From CAZXVW01 sp964644025 (GTDB lineage Bacteria > Acidobacteriota > Terriglobia > Bryobacterales > Bryobacteraceae): 8,948 bases of DNA. The stretch spans positions 1-8,948 of the forward strand of contig CAZXVW010000180.1 of NCBI GenBank assembly GCA_964644025.1. Direction: 5' to 3'. A program made the translations under genes and the position numbers. Below the pieces are notes generated by a model. It was given only the letters and a program-made list of their open reading frames with translations, had not been told where the DNA came from and did no database searches. Below are positions 1 to 7,406 of the stretch, piece after piece. The first letter of the stretch is position 1, and every line of letters begins with the position of its first letter.

Positions 1-917
1 CGATTCACCACAATGTCGTCTGGAATCTGAAGAGCCAGGGAATCGTCGTCAAGGGCGACCGCAACCGCGTCTACAACAACACCGTCTTCACCATCGGCCG
101 CACTGGCATTCTCATGAGCAGCCGGCCGGAGCCTTTCAAACGCTGGAACCCGGGGCAATGGCCCTACCTGCTGGAGAAGCAAAACGCCCATTCGGAAGTC
201 ATCAACAACGCCGCTTCGAAGATCTGGGGCCGATTCCACTATGAATCCGTCCAAGCGCCCCCGCTCGGTCGCGTCGAGTCCAACTATCAAGGAGACTCGC
301 TCCCGCTCGCTGACCCGGAGCATTATGATTTTCGCCCGTGCGCAGGCTCACCCCTGGTCGATGCGGGACAAAGGATCAAGGGGATCACCGACGGCTTCGC
401 GGGCTTGGCGCCGGATATCGGCGCTTACGAGTACGGCGGCGATTACTGGATTCCCGGCCACCACAATCTCCTGTGGCTGCTGTCCGCCGGGCCGGAGGCC
501 GGCCGAACCGGCTCCCTTCGCATCCTGCTGGCTATGCCACCCGAGGACCCCATCGAGGTGATCCTCACCCAGGGGGAATGGCGCAGACCGCTGCGGTTTA
601 CGCCGTCAAATTGGATGGACACCCAACCGGTGGCGGTGCCCAACGCCGCCGCGCCGGTCCGGATCAGCGTTCCGCGCTTCGCTTTCACCACTGACGTCAA
701 CCCCAGCCGGCTCGATCGCTTCCACGGTACGAAAATCCCCTTCCCCGCGATCGCCGTTGGCCGGCGTGAGGCCGTCCCGCCCGCCACTCCGGGCTCAGCT
801 AGTCTCAACGATTTCCCAGATATCCAGCCGCGGAATCGTGATCCGCAGGCGGCCGTTCTCCTCCTTCACCGGCAACGGCCGGTTGCCAGGCTGCGCCCTC
901 GCTGCCTTCCCCAATGA
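1..917 (+). CDS. Right-handed beta-helix protein, C-terminal part (5' end outside window)
   Basis: The reading frame is open from base 3 with no start in view, so the gene begins upstream. The first part shows beta-helix coils with Asn ladders (IHHNVVW, RVYNNTVF, HSEVINN), as in pectate-lyase-like and NosD-like folds. SPLVDAG (348-368) and PDIGAYEYGG (to 440) follow, a pair that typically closes exported beta-helix proteins. Next is a Calx-beta-like segment (about 510-650) with the motif LRFTPSNW (591-614). Family knowledge suggests an exported carbohydrate-binding or polysaccharide-cleaving protein; the signal peptide and active site would lie upstream. The stop is TGA at 915-917. The last 123 bases overlap the end of the convergent glycosidase, and that tail (from about residue NDFPDI) is Arg/Pro/Leu-rich and looks unconstrained, so the ancestral end may be near base 800. 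The fold is fairly certain; the activity is unknown. Confidence 0.75.
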   Translation, partial: IHHNVVWNLKSQGIVVKGDRNRVYNNTVFTIGRTGILMSSRPEPFKRWNPGQWPYLLEKQNAHSEVINNAASKIWGRFHYESVQAPPLGRVESNYQGDSLPLADPEHYDFRPCAGSPLVDAGQRIKGITDGFAGLAPDIGAYEYGGDYWIPGHHNLLWLLSAGPEAGRTGSLRILLAMPPEDPIEVILTQGEWRRPLRFTPSNWMDTQPVAVPNAAAPVRISVPRFAFTTDVNPSRLDRFHGTKIPFPAIAVGRREAVPPATPGSASLNDFPDIQPRNRDPQAAVLLLHRQRPVARLRPRCLPQ

Positions 918-2996
918 GCGCGACGCATAAATCGTGATGTCGTGGACCGGGATCACCTCGTGCTGGAAAGTGCCTTCGCCCTGCGAGAGCCCGGCGCCGG
1001 TGCGGTTGACGACGTGGATGACGGTCCGGTGGCCGGCCTCATCGCGCCAGGGAACAATTTCGACGGTTTCCGGCGCCTCGGCCGAAACCAGGGGCGGCGC
1101 GCCGGCGGCCCACTTCACGGCATTGACCAGCAGCTTCCGGCTGTCGGGATGAAGGAACCGCTCGTAGACTTCCGCGATCGGCGCGGCGATGTAAACCACG
1201 CGCCCGTCACCGTGCCGGCTGACGGTTACGGCCGGATCTTCCGTCTGCCGGTAAGGAGGGTAGCCCATATGGAATCCCGGCATCGGGTTGACGATGTTAC
1301 CCAGGACCTCGACACCAGCACGCGCGGCGACCCTGGTCTGCAACATCTCGTAAACCGTCACCGGGAATCCGAGTGGCAGCCCGCCGGTAATGGGATGGCG
1401 CTCGTCGAGCCTGAGAAAGCTGTAGAGCTTCTCCGTCATGCCCTGGTAATCCACACCCAGCAAGTCCGCCAAAGCGAAATTCTTCCGCGGGTTTCCTTCG
1501 GCGTCCCGCAAGGAGCTCCGCCCGGTCACCACGATACCGCCGCCAGCCGCGGCGAAGTGAGCGAGCGCCGCACAACAGGCTGCCGGCAGGCATTCGGCCG
1601 AAGGCACAATGACCACGCGGGCGCCCCGCCAGCGGCCAAGCGCGGCGTCACGCTCCGAGACGAGATGCACCGGCAGGTGCGTCTCGATCAGCGCCCGGTG
1701 AGCCCCTCTGAGGGCAGTGCTGTGCGAGCCGCCGTACCGGCTCCCTCCGAAAGCTTCGCTTGCCTTGGACCATAGGATCGCCGCGTAGGCGAGCGGCTCG
1801 CCAACTCCACCCCACCTCTGGCGCGAGGCCAGTTGCCCGAAGGCCGGCTGGAGCGCTTTCAGACTGCGCTCGTCGAGCGTCCCGTCCGGCCGGACCTGGT
1901 CGTAGTATTGCGGGAAGCCGCCGTGCGCCGCCACCGAAGCCATCTCGGTCAGCAAGGTCGCCGGCGACCGCGTCTCATAACCGCGCGAAGTGCGCCGCGC
2001 CCCGCCCAGCCGGTTCGCAAAACGCCACGTTTCGATCTCGAAGGCGACGCCGGGTTTCAGCACATGGTGCTGGCGGCATAGCAACGAGAGGTTGTCCATG
2101 CCTTCGCTGTAGTGGTACTCGTGCGAGACGTAATCGTCGCGGTCGCAAAAGGCCCAGTCCGCCCAGCTTCTGACGCCGGACCCGTTGTGGGTCACGGTGA
2201 GCTTCGGATTGATGGAGTGAATGTGATCGATCAGCTCGTGAAGGATCCTGGTATTCAGCGCCAGCCGCCATTGCTGATAGGCGCGGCCTTCGGCCGAGCG
2301 CAACGCCCCGCGCGGCAGTTCCCGGCCCGTATCGTGGCGGTACGACCGGCGGCAGGCGTCGCAGTAGCAGACCTTCACTCTTCCCCACCAGCCGAAGCCG
2401 TCCAGCCAGAAGCCATCGAAATCGTAATTCGCGCTCAGCTCGGCCAGGATCTGTTTGATATAGGTGCGGTGCGGCCCGTTCAAACACACTACCGGCGCCT
2501 CTTCCCGCGAAGCCAGCAGCGGGTTGTCATTGTGGCGGATGATGCCCCGGCCTTCGGCATCCCGGGCCTGACGTTCCGGATAAGTGAAGGAACGCCGCTC
2601 ACGGGCCAGTTGCACATAGTAGAGCAGCGTAAGACCGCGTGACCGGCAGTGCCGGGAAAATTCCGCCATCAGGTCGCGGTCGCCGAGGTCGGAATGCTTG
2701 TGGCCCACCTTCGTGTTGTAGTAGGCATTGCCCTGGTTGCATTTCGCGTGCACCAGCAACGCCGTGGCGCCCGCGGCCGCCACCTGTTCGACGATTCGCC
2801 CCGTATCGAGGCGGCCGAAGAAGTGCGGCATCCCCGGGACGCCCTGGTCCACTGGATCGGGCATCTGGAAATCGAGCAGGAAAACACGGGGCGACGCGCG
2901 GAACCAATCCCCGCGCCCCGCTGGCGCGCCGCCGGCCGGGGCCAGAGAGCCGGCCACGCCGGGAACGGTCTTAAGAAAATCGCGCCGGTCCATCAT
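795..2996 (-). CDS. Tat-exported glycoside hydrolase, GHL6 barrel plus GH42-like trimerisation domain (GH151-like?)
   Basis: This 733-residue protein begins MMDRRDFLK, a twin-arginine leader (R4-R5, F7-L8) followed by an Ala/Gly/Pro-rich stretch, so export by Tat is expected. Residues about 36-390 form a TIM barrel of the hypothetical glycosyl hydrolase 6 type. FDGFWLDGFGWW (193-204) puts D199 at the usual nucleophile position, and CYCDACRRSY (210-219) is the Cys-rich loop common in this family. HNGSG (270-274) and HEYHYSEG (292-299) are likely active-site segments, with E293 a possible acid. Residues about 400-620 resemble the beta-galactosidase trimerisation domain (ARVVIVPSAE, GGGIVVTG), and the end (RLRITIPRLDIWEIV) is a closing beta-sandwich. 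This architecture occurs in GH151 alpha-L-fucosidases and related GH42-like enzymes; the substrate is inferred only. The start is ATG at 2996 (or 2993), because the open frame further upstream is only antisense to the esterase. A GTG at 3005 overlapping the esterase stop is an alternative that adds three residues. Second gene of an operon with the esterase. Confidence 0.85.
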   Translation of the reverse strand: MMDRRDFLKTVPGVAGSLAPAGGAPAGRGDWFRASPRVFLLDFQMPDPVDQGVPGMPHFFGRLDTGRIVEQVAAAGATALLVHAKCNQGNAYYNTKVGHKHSDLGDRDLMAEFSRHCRSRGLTLLYYVQLARERRSFTYPERQARDAEGRGIIRHNDNPLLASREEAPVVCLNGPHRTYIKQILAELSANYDFDGFWLDGFGWWGRVKVCYCDACRRSYRHDTGRELPRGALRSAEGRAYQQWRLALNTRILHELIDHIHSINPKLTVTHNGSGVRSWADWAFCDRDDYVSHEYHYSEGMDNLSLLCRQHHVLKPGVAFEIETWRFANRLGGARRTSRGYETRSPATLLTEMASVAAHGGFPQYYDQVRPDGTLDERSLKALQPAFGQLASRQRWGGVGEPLAYAAILWSKASEAFGGSRYGGSHSTALRGAHRALIETHLPVHLVSERDAALGRWRGARVVIVPSAECLPAACCAALAHFAAAGGGIVVTGRSSLRDAEGNPRKNFALADLLGVDYQGMTEKLYSFLRLDERHPITGGLPLGFPVTVYEMLQTRVAARAGVEVLGNIVNPMPGFHMGYPPYRQTEDPAVTVSRHGDGRVVYIAAPIAEVYERFLHPDSRKLLVNAVKWAAGAPPLVSAEAPETVEIVPWRDEAGHRTVIHVVNRTGAGLSQGEGTFQHEVIPVHDITIYASRSLGKAARAQPGNRPLPVKEENGRLRITIPRLDIWEIVETS

Positions 2997-3001
2997 GACA
3001 A

Positions 3002-4540
3002 TCACTTCTTGGCGTACTTGTTGAAGAATGGGAACATTTTCTCCCAGGCGCCAGCGACGACGCTCGAATGGGAGCCCCCGGGGACTTCGTTGTAGACGTA
3101 ACTCATGCCGAGTTCTTTCATCATCCGCACCGCCCGCCGGGAGGCTTCCACCGAGACCACCATGTCCTGGTCGCCGTGCGTGACGAGCACGGGCACGTCT
3201 TTCATGCGTTCGAGCTGTTCCCTCGTCATCTGCAGTCCGCCTGAGATGGGAGCGAGGGCCGCCCACACCTCTGGATGCTTAGATCCGAGGTACCAGGTGC
3301 CGCTGCCTCCCATCGAGTGGCCCATCAGGTACACGCGTTTCTTGTCGATCCGGTATTCCGTTTCGACCAGCTTCAGCACATTGAGCACGTCTTGCTCACT
3401 CCAGAGGGACTTTCGCTGCTGCGCCGGATCCCGCATTAGCCCGGTTCTCCCGTACGGAGAGGTGCGGTCGTAACCAAGCGGGGTGGCGACGATATAGCCG
3501 TGTTTCTCGGCGAGCTTAGCCAGCAGACCATTGTCGCGTGACCAGAACCCCCACTCGTTCCCGCCCAGCCCGTGAAGCCCGATGATGAGCGGGAAAGCCC
3601 GCTTTCCGTCATAAGTGGTGGGCACGTAAAGCCCGTACGGCATGATGGCATGGGCCTCGTCGAAGAAATAATGGCGCCTGAGTAAACCCTTGGCCTGGTA
3701 GAGCGGATCTTCCCCCTGTCGGAGTTTCTCCAGCAGAGATTGTGACCGGCGGATCTCGGCCGGGAAATCATAGCCGACCGCTGGCATTTCCCCAAGGTTC
3801 ACGCGACGGGCCAGGTCGAACGGGTAAAGAATCGACGCCTTGGTGCCCTCATGTCCCCTAATGCCAGCCAGCGCGCTGGAAATCTCGGCGCGCGCGGCGT
3901 AGAGATGGTCCACCAGCACCACCGGAATCCACAGCCGCCCGACTTCGGCCTCGCCCTCGTGGAGCGTGGCCGTGAGCAGGTAAGTCCCCTGGCTAATGCC
4001 GCTCAGGTCGAGCTGAAACAGGAACGGCGCATCCACCAGGTCCGTGCTCACACCGGTGAACCGGCCGAAGTCCTTCACCGCCTGGCCTGGCTGAATCAGC
4101 CGCCCACGGCCGCGGCGCTCGGCCAGTGCAACGTCGAGAGTGATCTCGCCCTTTGCCTGGTAGTCGGGCCAGTAGATCTGGGCGAGCCGGGCGTAGAAAG
4201 GCTGGGATGGATCGGTGACCGTCGTATCCGTGCGCAGAACCAGGGAATGCTGGAAATCATCCACCGGAGTCCAGCTCTTGCCTTGCAATAATGCCCTCCC
4301 CTGGGCAAACAGGCGGCGCACCTCACCGGTTTTGCCGGCGCGGAAGGCGGCAGTGGCATTCTTTTCGATTTCCGCCAGCCGCGCTTTCACCTCTCCCTGG
4401 GGCTTCGCCCGGTTGCTCATGGAGCGGAACTGTACGTAAAGCTGGATCGGTGTAAACCGGATTTGCGCGGTGGCGATTCGGGCGCAGATGCCAGCGCTAA
4501 GGAACACAAGCAGCGCGGAGGCTGCGAACCTTTTCTTCAT
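3002..4540 (-). CDS. Exported alpha/beta-hydrolase esterase (prolyl-oligopeptidase / PHB-esterase-like)
   Basis: This 512-residue protein opens with a Sec signal peptide (MKKRFAASALLVFLSAG, cleavage probably after ATA near residue 25). Residues about 27-115 are charged and probably helical. About 120-212 is a beta-rich domain ending with the Ig-like pattern DLSGISQGTYLLTA. The catalytic alpha/beta-hydrolase domain covers about 285-512: oxyanion motif LHGLGG (322-327), nucleophile elbow GHSMGG with S409, acid in THGDQD (D459), and base in GGSHSS (H491). The triad is complete. Family members include acetyl-xylan, feruloyl and PHB esterases and COG4099-type predicted peptidases, so a secreted carbohydrate esterase is the best inference from its neighbours. 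The start at 4540 is set by AGGAGGT four bases upstream; a longer frame to 4597 lacks a signal peptide at its start. It is the first gene of the leftward operon, with its stop five bases before the glycosidase ATG. Confidence 0.88.
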   Translation of the reverse strand: MKKRFAASALLVFLSAGICARIATAQIRFTPIQLYVQFRSMSNRAKPQGEVKARLAEIEKNATAAFRAGKTGEVRRLFAQGRALLQGKSWTPVDDFQHSLVLRTDTTVTDPSQPFYARLAQIYWPDYQAKGEITLDVALAERRGRGRLIQPGQAVKDFGRFTGVSTDLVDAPFLFQLDLSGISQGTYLLTATLHEGEAEVGRLWIPVVLVDHLYAARAEISSALAGIRGHEGTKASILYPFDLARRVNLGEMPAVGYDFPAEIRRSQSLLEKLRQGEDPLYQAKGLLRRHYFFDEAHAIMPYGLYVPTTYDGKRAFPLIIGLHGLGGNEWGFWSRDNGLLAKLAEKHGYIVATPLGYDRTSPYGRTGLMRDPAQQRKSLWSEQDVLNVLKLVETEYRIDKKRVYLMGHSMGGSGTWYLGSKHPEVWAALAPISGGLQMTREQLERMKDVPVLVTHGDQDMVVSVEASRRAVRMMKELGMSYVYNEVPGGSHSSVVAGAWEKMFPFFNKYAKK

Positions 4541-4544
4541 GGCG

Positions 4545-4551
4545 ACCTCCT
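4545..4551 (-). promoter_or_regulatory. Strong ribosome binding site of the esterase gene
   Basis: On the minus strand the bases read AGGAGGT followed by CGCC and then ATG at 4540. This near-perfect anti-16S match fixes the start of the esterase at MKKRF rather than the longer upstream frame. Its AGGA part is also the 3' arm of a six-base inverted repeat. Confidence 0.8.
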
Positions 4552-4602
4552 GTCCAGGTAGTATTCTACAGGAGCGCTGGGTGGCGCCAGGAACCACTTG
4601 TT

Positions 4603-4606
4603 AGGA
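4603..4606 (+). promoter_or_regulatory. Ribosome binding site of the 930-residue GH-like gene
   Basis: AGGA lies seven bases before GTG at 4614. It supports the GTG start, which directly gives a good signal peptide (MKASYTLTGALLALVLLPAA). No ATG in this frame near 4614 would preserve that signal. Confidence 0.5.
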
Positions 4607-4613
4607 TAAGTTC

Positions 4614-7406
4614 GTGAAAGCCAGCTACACCTTAACCGGAGCGCTGCTGGCCCTCGTCTTGCTTCCAGCGGCGCGGAGCGGCCCGGTGGAATTCGGCCAG
4701 GCGGAAATCCAGCGTGCCATCAAGGAACGCGGACTCAGCTCGAAGCGCTTTCGGATCCGCCCGGAGATCAGTACGGCCGAGCCTGGGTCATTCCGAATCA
4801 CGGGCACGCGAATCACCGGTGGCGACTTGCGGGGACTGATGTACGGCCTGCTCACCGCCGCCGATCAGATCCGGACCTACGGGCGCCTCCTGGCGACGCA
4901 CGGCGAGCCGGCGACGCCGATCCGGGGTATCCGCAAGTTCCTTCACAACAAAGACCTGGAAGCAGACTGGTACTACTCGCGGGATTACTGGAGCGGGTTC
5001 TTCCGGATGCTGGCGCGCAACCGCTTCAACCGCTTCAACCTCGTCTTCGCCCACCAGACGAATTACCTGGCGCCGCCCTACCCCTACTGGGTTTCCCTGA
5101 AAGAGTTTCCCGAGGTGAAGGTCCCCGGTCTTTCTGACCGGCAGCGCCAGCGCAACCTGGATACTCTCCGTTTCATTGCCCAGACGGCCGCTGATCATGG
5201 AATCGACTTCACGCTCGGCATTTGGGAGCAGAACGTCCAGCGCAACCAGCGGCCCACCGTCGAGGGCCTGACGCCGGACAACATCGGCCCTTACACCTAC
5301 GCGGCTCTCCGGAAGGTGCTGGCCGAATGCCCGGCGATTCGCAGCGTCCAAGTGCGCACGAACCGGGAGTCCGGCATCCCACCGGAGCGGCAGGTGGAAT
5401 TCTTCCGGGACTACGTATACAAGGCCATTCGCGACGCGGGCCACCTCGTGACCCTGGATCTGCGCGGCTGGCGCATGAGCAAAGGCATGCTCGAGGCGGC
5501 CACCCACGCCGGCATGCCCGTTCGCCTCTCCACGAAGTATTGGGCCGAACACCTGGGACGGCCCTACCAGCCCGCGGAAATCACCCCGAACTACAGCTAC
5601 ATGGACTTCCTCAAGAAATCGCCCGGCGCACGGCCCGGCAAGCTGCGCCCCTACGACTTCTTTTGGGAGATCTGGGCCCTCGGATCCAACCGGCTCCTGC
5701 TGTGGGGAGATCCCGATTATGTCCGGCGGGCGGTCCCCACCTTGACCCTGTCCGGCTCGCGCGGCTTTGAAATCGACGCCCCGCTGGCGCAGATGGGATT
5801 CGGCAACCGGCCCGGCAAGTGGGGCGTCTTCGCTTCCGGCCAACAGGACAGGGTCTTCTGGAAGTGGGATTTTGAGCGCTACTGGCTGTTTTACATGCTC
5901 TGGGGCCGGCTTAGTTACGATCCGAAAACCCCGGCAGCCGTCTGGCTGAACGAGCTGAAACGCCGGTTCGGCGACGCGGCGCCTGACGTCCTGGAGGCGT
6001 ACAAACAGGCGAGCCGCGTGCTGCCGGAGATCGTCGCGGTCAACATGCCCGACCCGAACATGTACATGTGGCCCGAGATCAACCCCGGCGGCCTCATCGA
6101 ACTGTACCGGCAGACCCTCCCCAGCGACCGCCGGTTTGTGGCTTCCTTCCCCGAGGCCGTGCGAAACCGGATGCAAGGCATTCCGTCGGCGAAACAAACT
6201 CCCCATGAGACCGCCGGACGCCTGAACGAAATCGCTGCCGCGGTGGAAAAGGCGGTTACCCTCGTGCGCAAGCAGTTGGGCTCCACCAACAAGGAGTGGA
6301 ACGGCTCGGAGCCGGATTTCCGGGTGCTAGCGAAACTGGCTCGCTTTCATGCTCACCGGCAAATCGCCGCCGACCAGCTCAGCGATTATGACCAGACGGC
6401 AGACCGCGAGGCGCTGGAGACCGCGAGGAAGGAGTTAACCGCCGCGCTGAAGGTTTGGCAGGAGCTGGTCAAGTTTACCGACGGCTTGTACCCGCCGGAG
6501 ATGGCCTACGGCCCTGAGGACACGGGACACTGGAAAGACAAGCTTGTCTACGTCCGCCACGATCTCGAAACGTTGCGGGAGCGCGAATGGATCCTCGACC
6601 GTTTCGGGCGGTTCGACTATGGATTCGACTTTGGCGGGCTGATGCGGGACCGCGCGGATCGTTTCCGTATCGAGCCGAGGTTTCATGGCGTGCTCCCCGG
6701 GCTGGCTTATGATGATGAGCGCGGCTACGGTTGGCTGGGCGATGGCGAGCGCAAGGCGGTCCCTATCACCACGCCGCTGCGGCGGCTCATGAGAGCGACG
6801 GCGCCAGACCCGCGCTGGCTGCCCGAAAACCTCCTGTTCGGCGACTGGATCAGCGGCCGCGGCCCACAGACGTTCCGGGTGCGAACATCTCCCGGCCAGT
6901 ACCGGGTGACCTTCCTGTACCCGGACGGCAACATCACCACCGCCGAGCGGCAGGCCTCCGGCGGCGCCCTGGACATCGTGTTTCCAGAAGGCCAATGGAG
7001 GGTCTGCGGCCTGATCGTCAAGACCACGGAGAAGCAGGCCAGGCCGGCCCGGCGCCCGTGGCGCGAACGCCCCCCGCGGCCGTCGATTTCGCACCTCAGA
7101 CCCAGGCGGGCCACCGCGGGGCGCCCGCTCCATCTGCGCCTCCGCCTGCGCCCGGTGACGGCGGCCGCAACGGTCCGGCTCTACTATCGTCCTCTTAATC
7201 AACTGGCGAAATTCAAGATGCTGGAGGCGCCGGCGAAGAATCCGGCGTTTACCGTTCCCGGAGAAGATCTCTCCGCGGAGTGGGACCTGATGTATTACTT
7301 CGAGGTGCTGAACAAGCAGGACACAGGCTGGTTTTATCCTGACCCGGACCAGGCCACTCCTTACTTCGTGGTCCCCGTGGAGCCAGGCGCCCGGCCGCGA
7401 AGATAG
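4614..7406 (+). CDS. Exported multidomain glycoside-hydrolase-like protein (GH20/GH67-type N-domain, barrel, malectin-like domain)
   Basis: 930 residues from a GTG start. Residues 1-22 are a Sec signal peptide. Residues about 25-98 resemble the small alpha/beta domain that precedes GH20, GH67 and GH84 barrels (FRITGTRITGGDLRGLMYGL, 60-79). A TIM-barrel-like core follows (about 103-440), with NRFNRFNLVFAHQTNYLAPP (136-154), GIWEQN (E205), VRTNRESG (E252), DLRGWR (D282) and FWEIWALGSNRLLLWGDP (E352, D366). E252 and E352 are the best acidic catalytic candidates, by inference. Residues about 441-660 are largely helical. Residues 666-802 look like a malectin/galactose-binding-like domain (FDYGFDFGG, then GYGW, then PGQYRVTFLYPDG). 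Residues about 822-925 form a final beta-sandwich (VRLYYRPLNQ, MYYFEV). An uronic-acid or hexosamine-releasing activity would fit the fold, but I cannot place it in a named GH family. It is divergent from the esterase operon and probably co-functional with it. Confidence 0.82.
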   Translation: MKASYTLTGALLALVLLPAARSGPVEFGQAEIQRAIKERGLSSKRFRIRPEISTAEPGSFRITGTRITGGDLRGLMYGLLTAADQIRTYGRLLATHGEPATPIRGIRKFLHNKDLEADWYYSRDYWSGFFRMLARNRFNRFNLVFAHQTNYLAPPYPYWVSLKEFPEVKVPGLSDRQRQRNLDTLRFIAQTAADHGIDFTLGIWEQNVQRNQRPTVEGLTPDNIGPYTYAALRKVLAECPAIRSVQVRTNRESGIPPERQVEFFRDYVYKAIRDAGHLVTLDLRGWRMSKGMLEAATHAGMPVRLSTKYWAEHLGRPYQPAEITPNYSYMDFLKKSPGARPGKLRPYDFFWEIWALGSNRLLLWGDPDYVRRAVPTLTLSGSRGFEIDAPLAQMGFGNRPGKWGVFASGQQDRVFWKWDFERYWLFYMLWGRLSYDPKTPAAVWLNELKRRFGDAAPDVLEAYKQASRVLPEIVAVNMPDPNMYMWPEINPGGLIELYRQTLPSDRRFVASFPEAVRNRMQGIPSAKQTPHETAGRLNEIAAAVEKAVTLVRKQLGSTNKEWNGSEPDFRVLAKLARFHAHRQIAADQLSDYDQTADREALETARKELTAALKVWQELVKFTDGLYPPEMAYGPEDTGHWKDKLVYVRHDLETLREREWILDRFGRFDYGFDFGGLMRDRADRFRIEPRFHGVLPGLAYDDERGYGWLGDGERKAVPITTPLRRLMRATAPDPRWLPENLLFGDWISGRGPQTFRVRTSPGQYRVTFLYPDGNITTAERQASGGALDIVFPEGQWRVCGLIVKTTEKQARPARRPWRERPPRPSISHLRPRRATAGRPLHLRLRLRPVTAAATVRLYYRPLNQLAKFKMLEAPAKNPAFTVPGEDLSAEWDLMYYFEVLNKQDTGWFYPDPDQATPYFVVPVEPGARPRR

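Larger units (their letters stand above)
4541..4613. promoter_or_regulatory. Divergent intergenic control region with possible -10 box and dyad
   Basis: These 73 bases separate the divergently read esterase (leftward) and 930-residue GH-like gene (rightward), so promoters for both should lie here or just inside the coding ends. On the minus strand TAGAAT (4568-4563) matches five of six bases of a -10 box, but no good -35 sits 16-18 bases upstream. On the plus strand TAGTAT (4559-4564) matches four of six. An inverted repeat TCCTGT/ACAGGA (4548-4553 and 4568-4573) with a 14-base spacer covers the -10 candidate and the esterase ribosome binding site. It could be an operator or an mRNA hairpin. 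The promoter assignments are weak. Confidence 0.35.

Noticed and set aside
942..1775. Plus-strand open frame of 277 residues
   Set aside because: It is antisense to the trimerisation domain of the Tat glycosidase. The glycosidase motifs are clear, while this frame has none.
2997..3266. A 90-residue N-terminal extension of the Tat glycosidase frame
   Set aside because: It is antisense to the catalytic end of the esterase, is Arg/Gly-rich with no domain, and would bury the twin-arginine leader inside the protein.
4541..4597. A 19-residue N-terminal extension of the esterase
   Set aside because: The AGGAGGT site and the signal peptide both point to ATG at 4540, and the extension would run through the control region.
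5019..5040. Tandem AACCGCTTC repeat in the GH-like gene
   Set aside because: It encodes NRFNRFN, which reads as a functional motif of the barrel, so the repeat is explained by coding.
4788..6206. Long minus-strand open frame (472 residues)
   Set aside because: It is antisense to the 930-residue gene, with shadow-type composition rich in Arg, Val and Gly and no recognisable motif. GC-rich genes commonly leave such open complementary frames.
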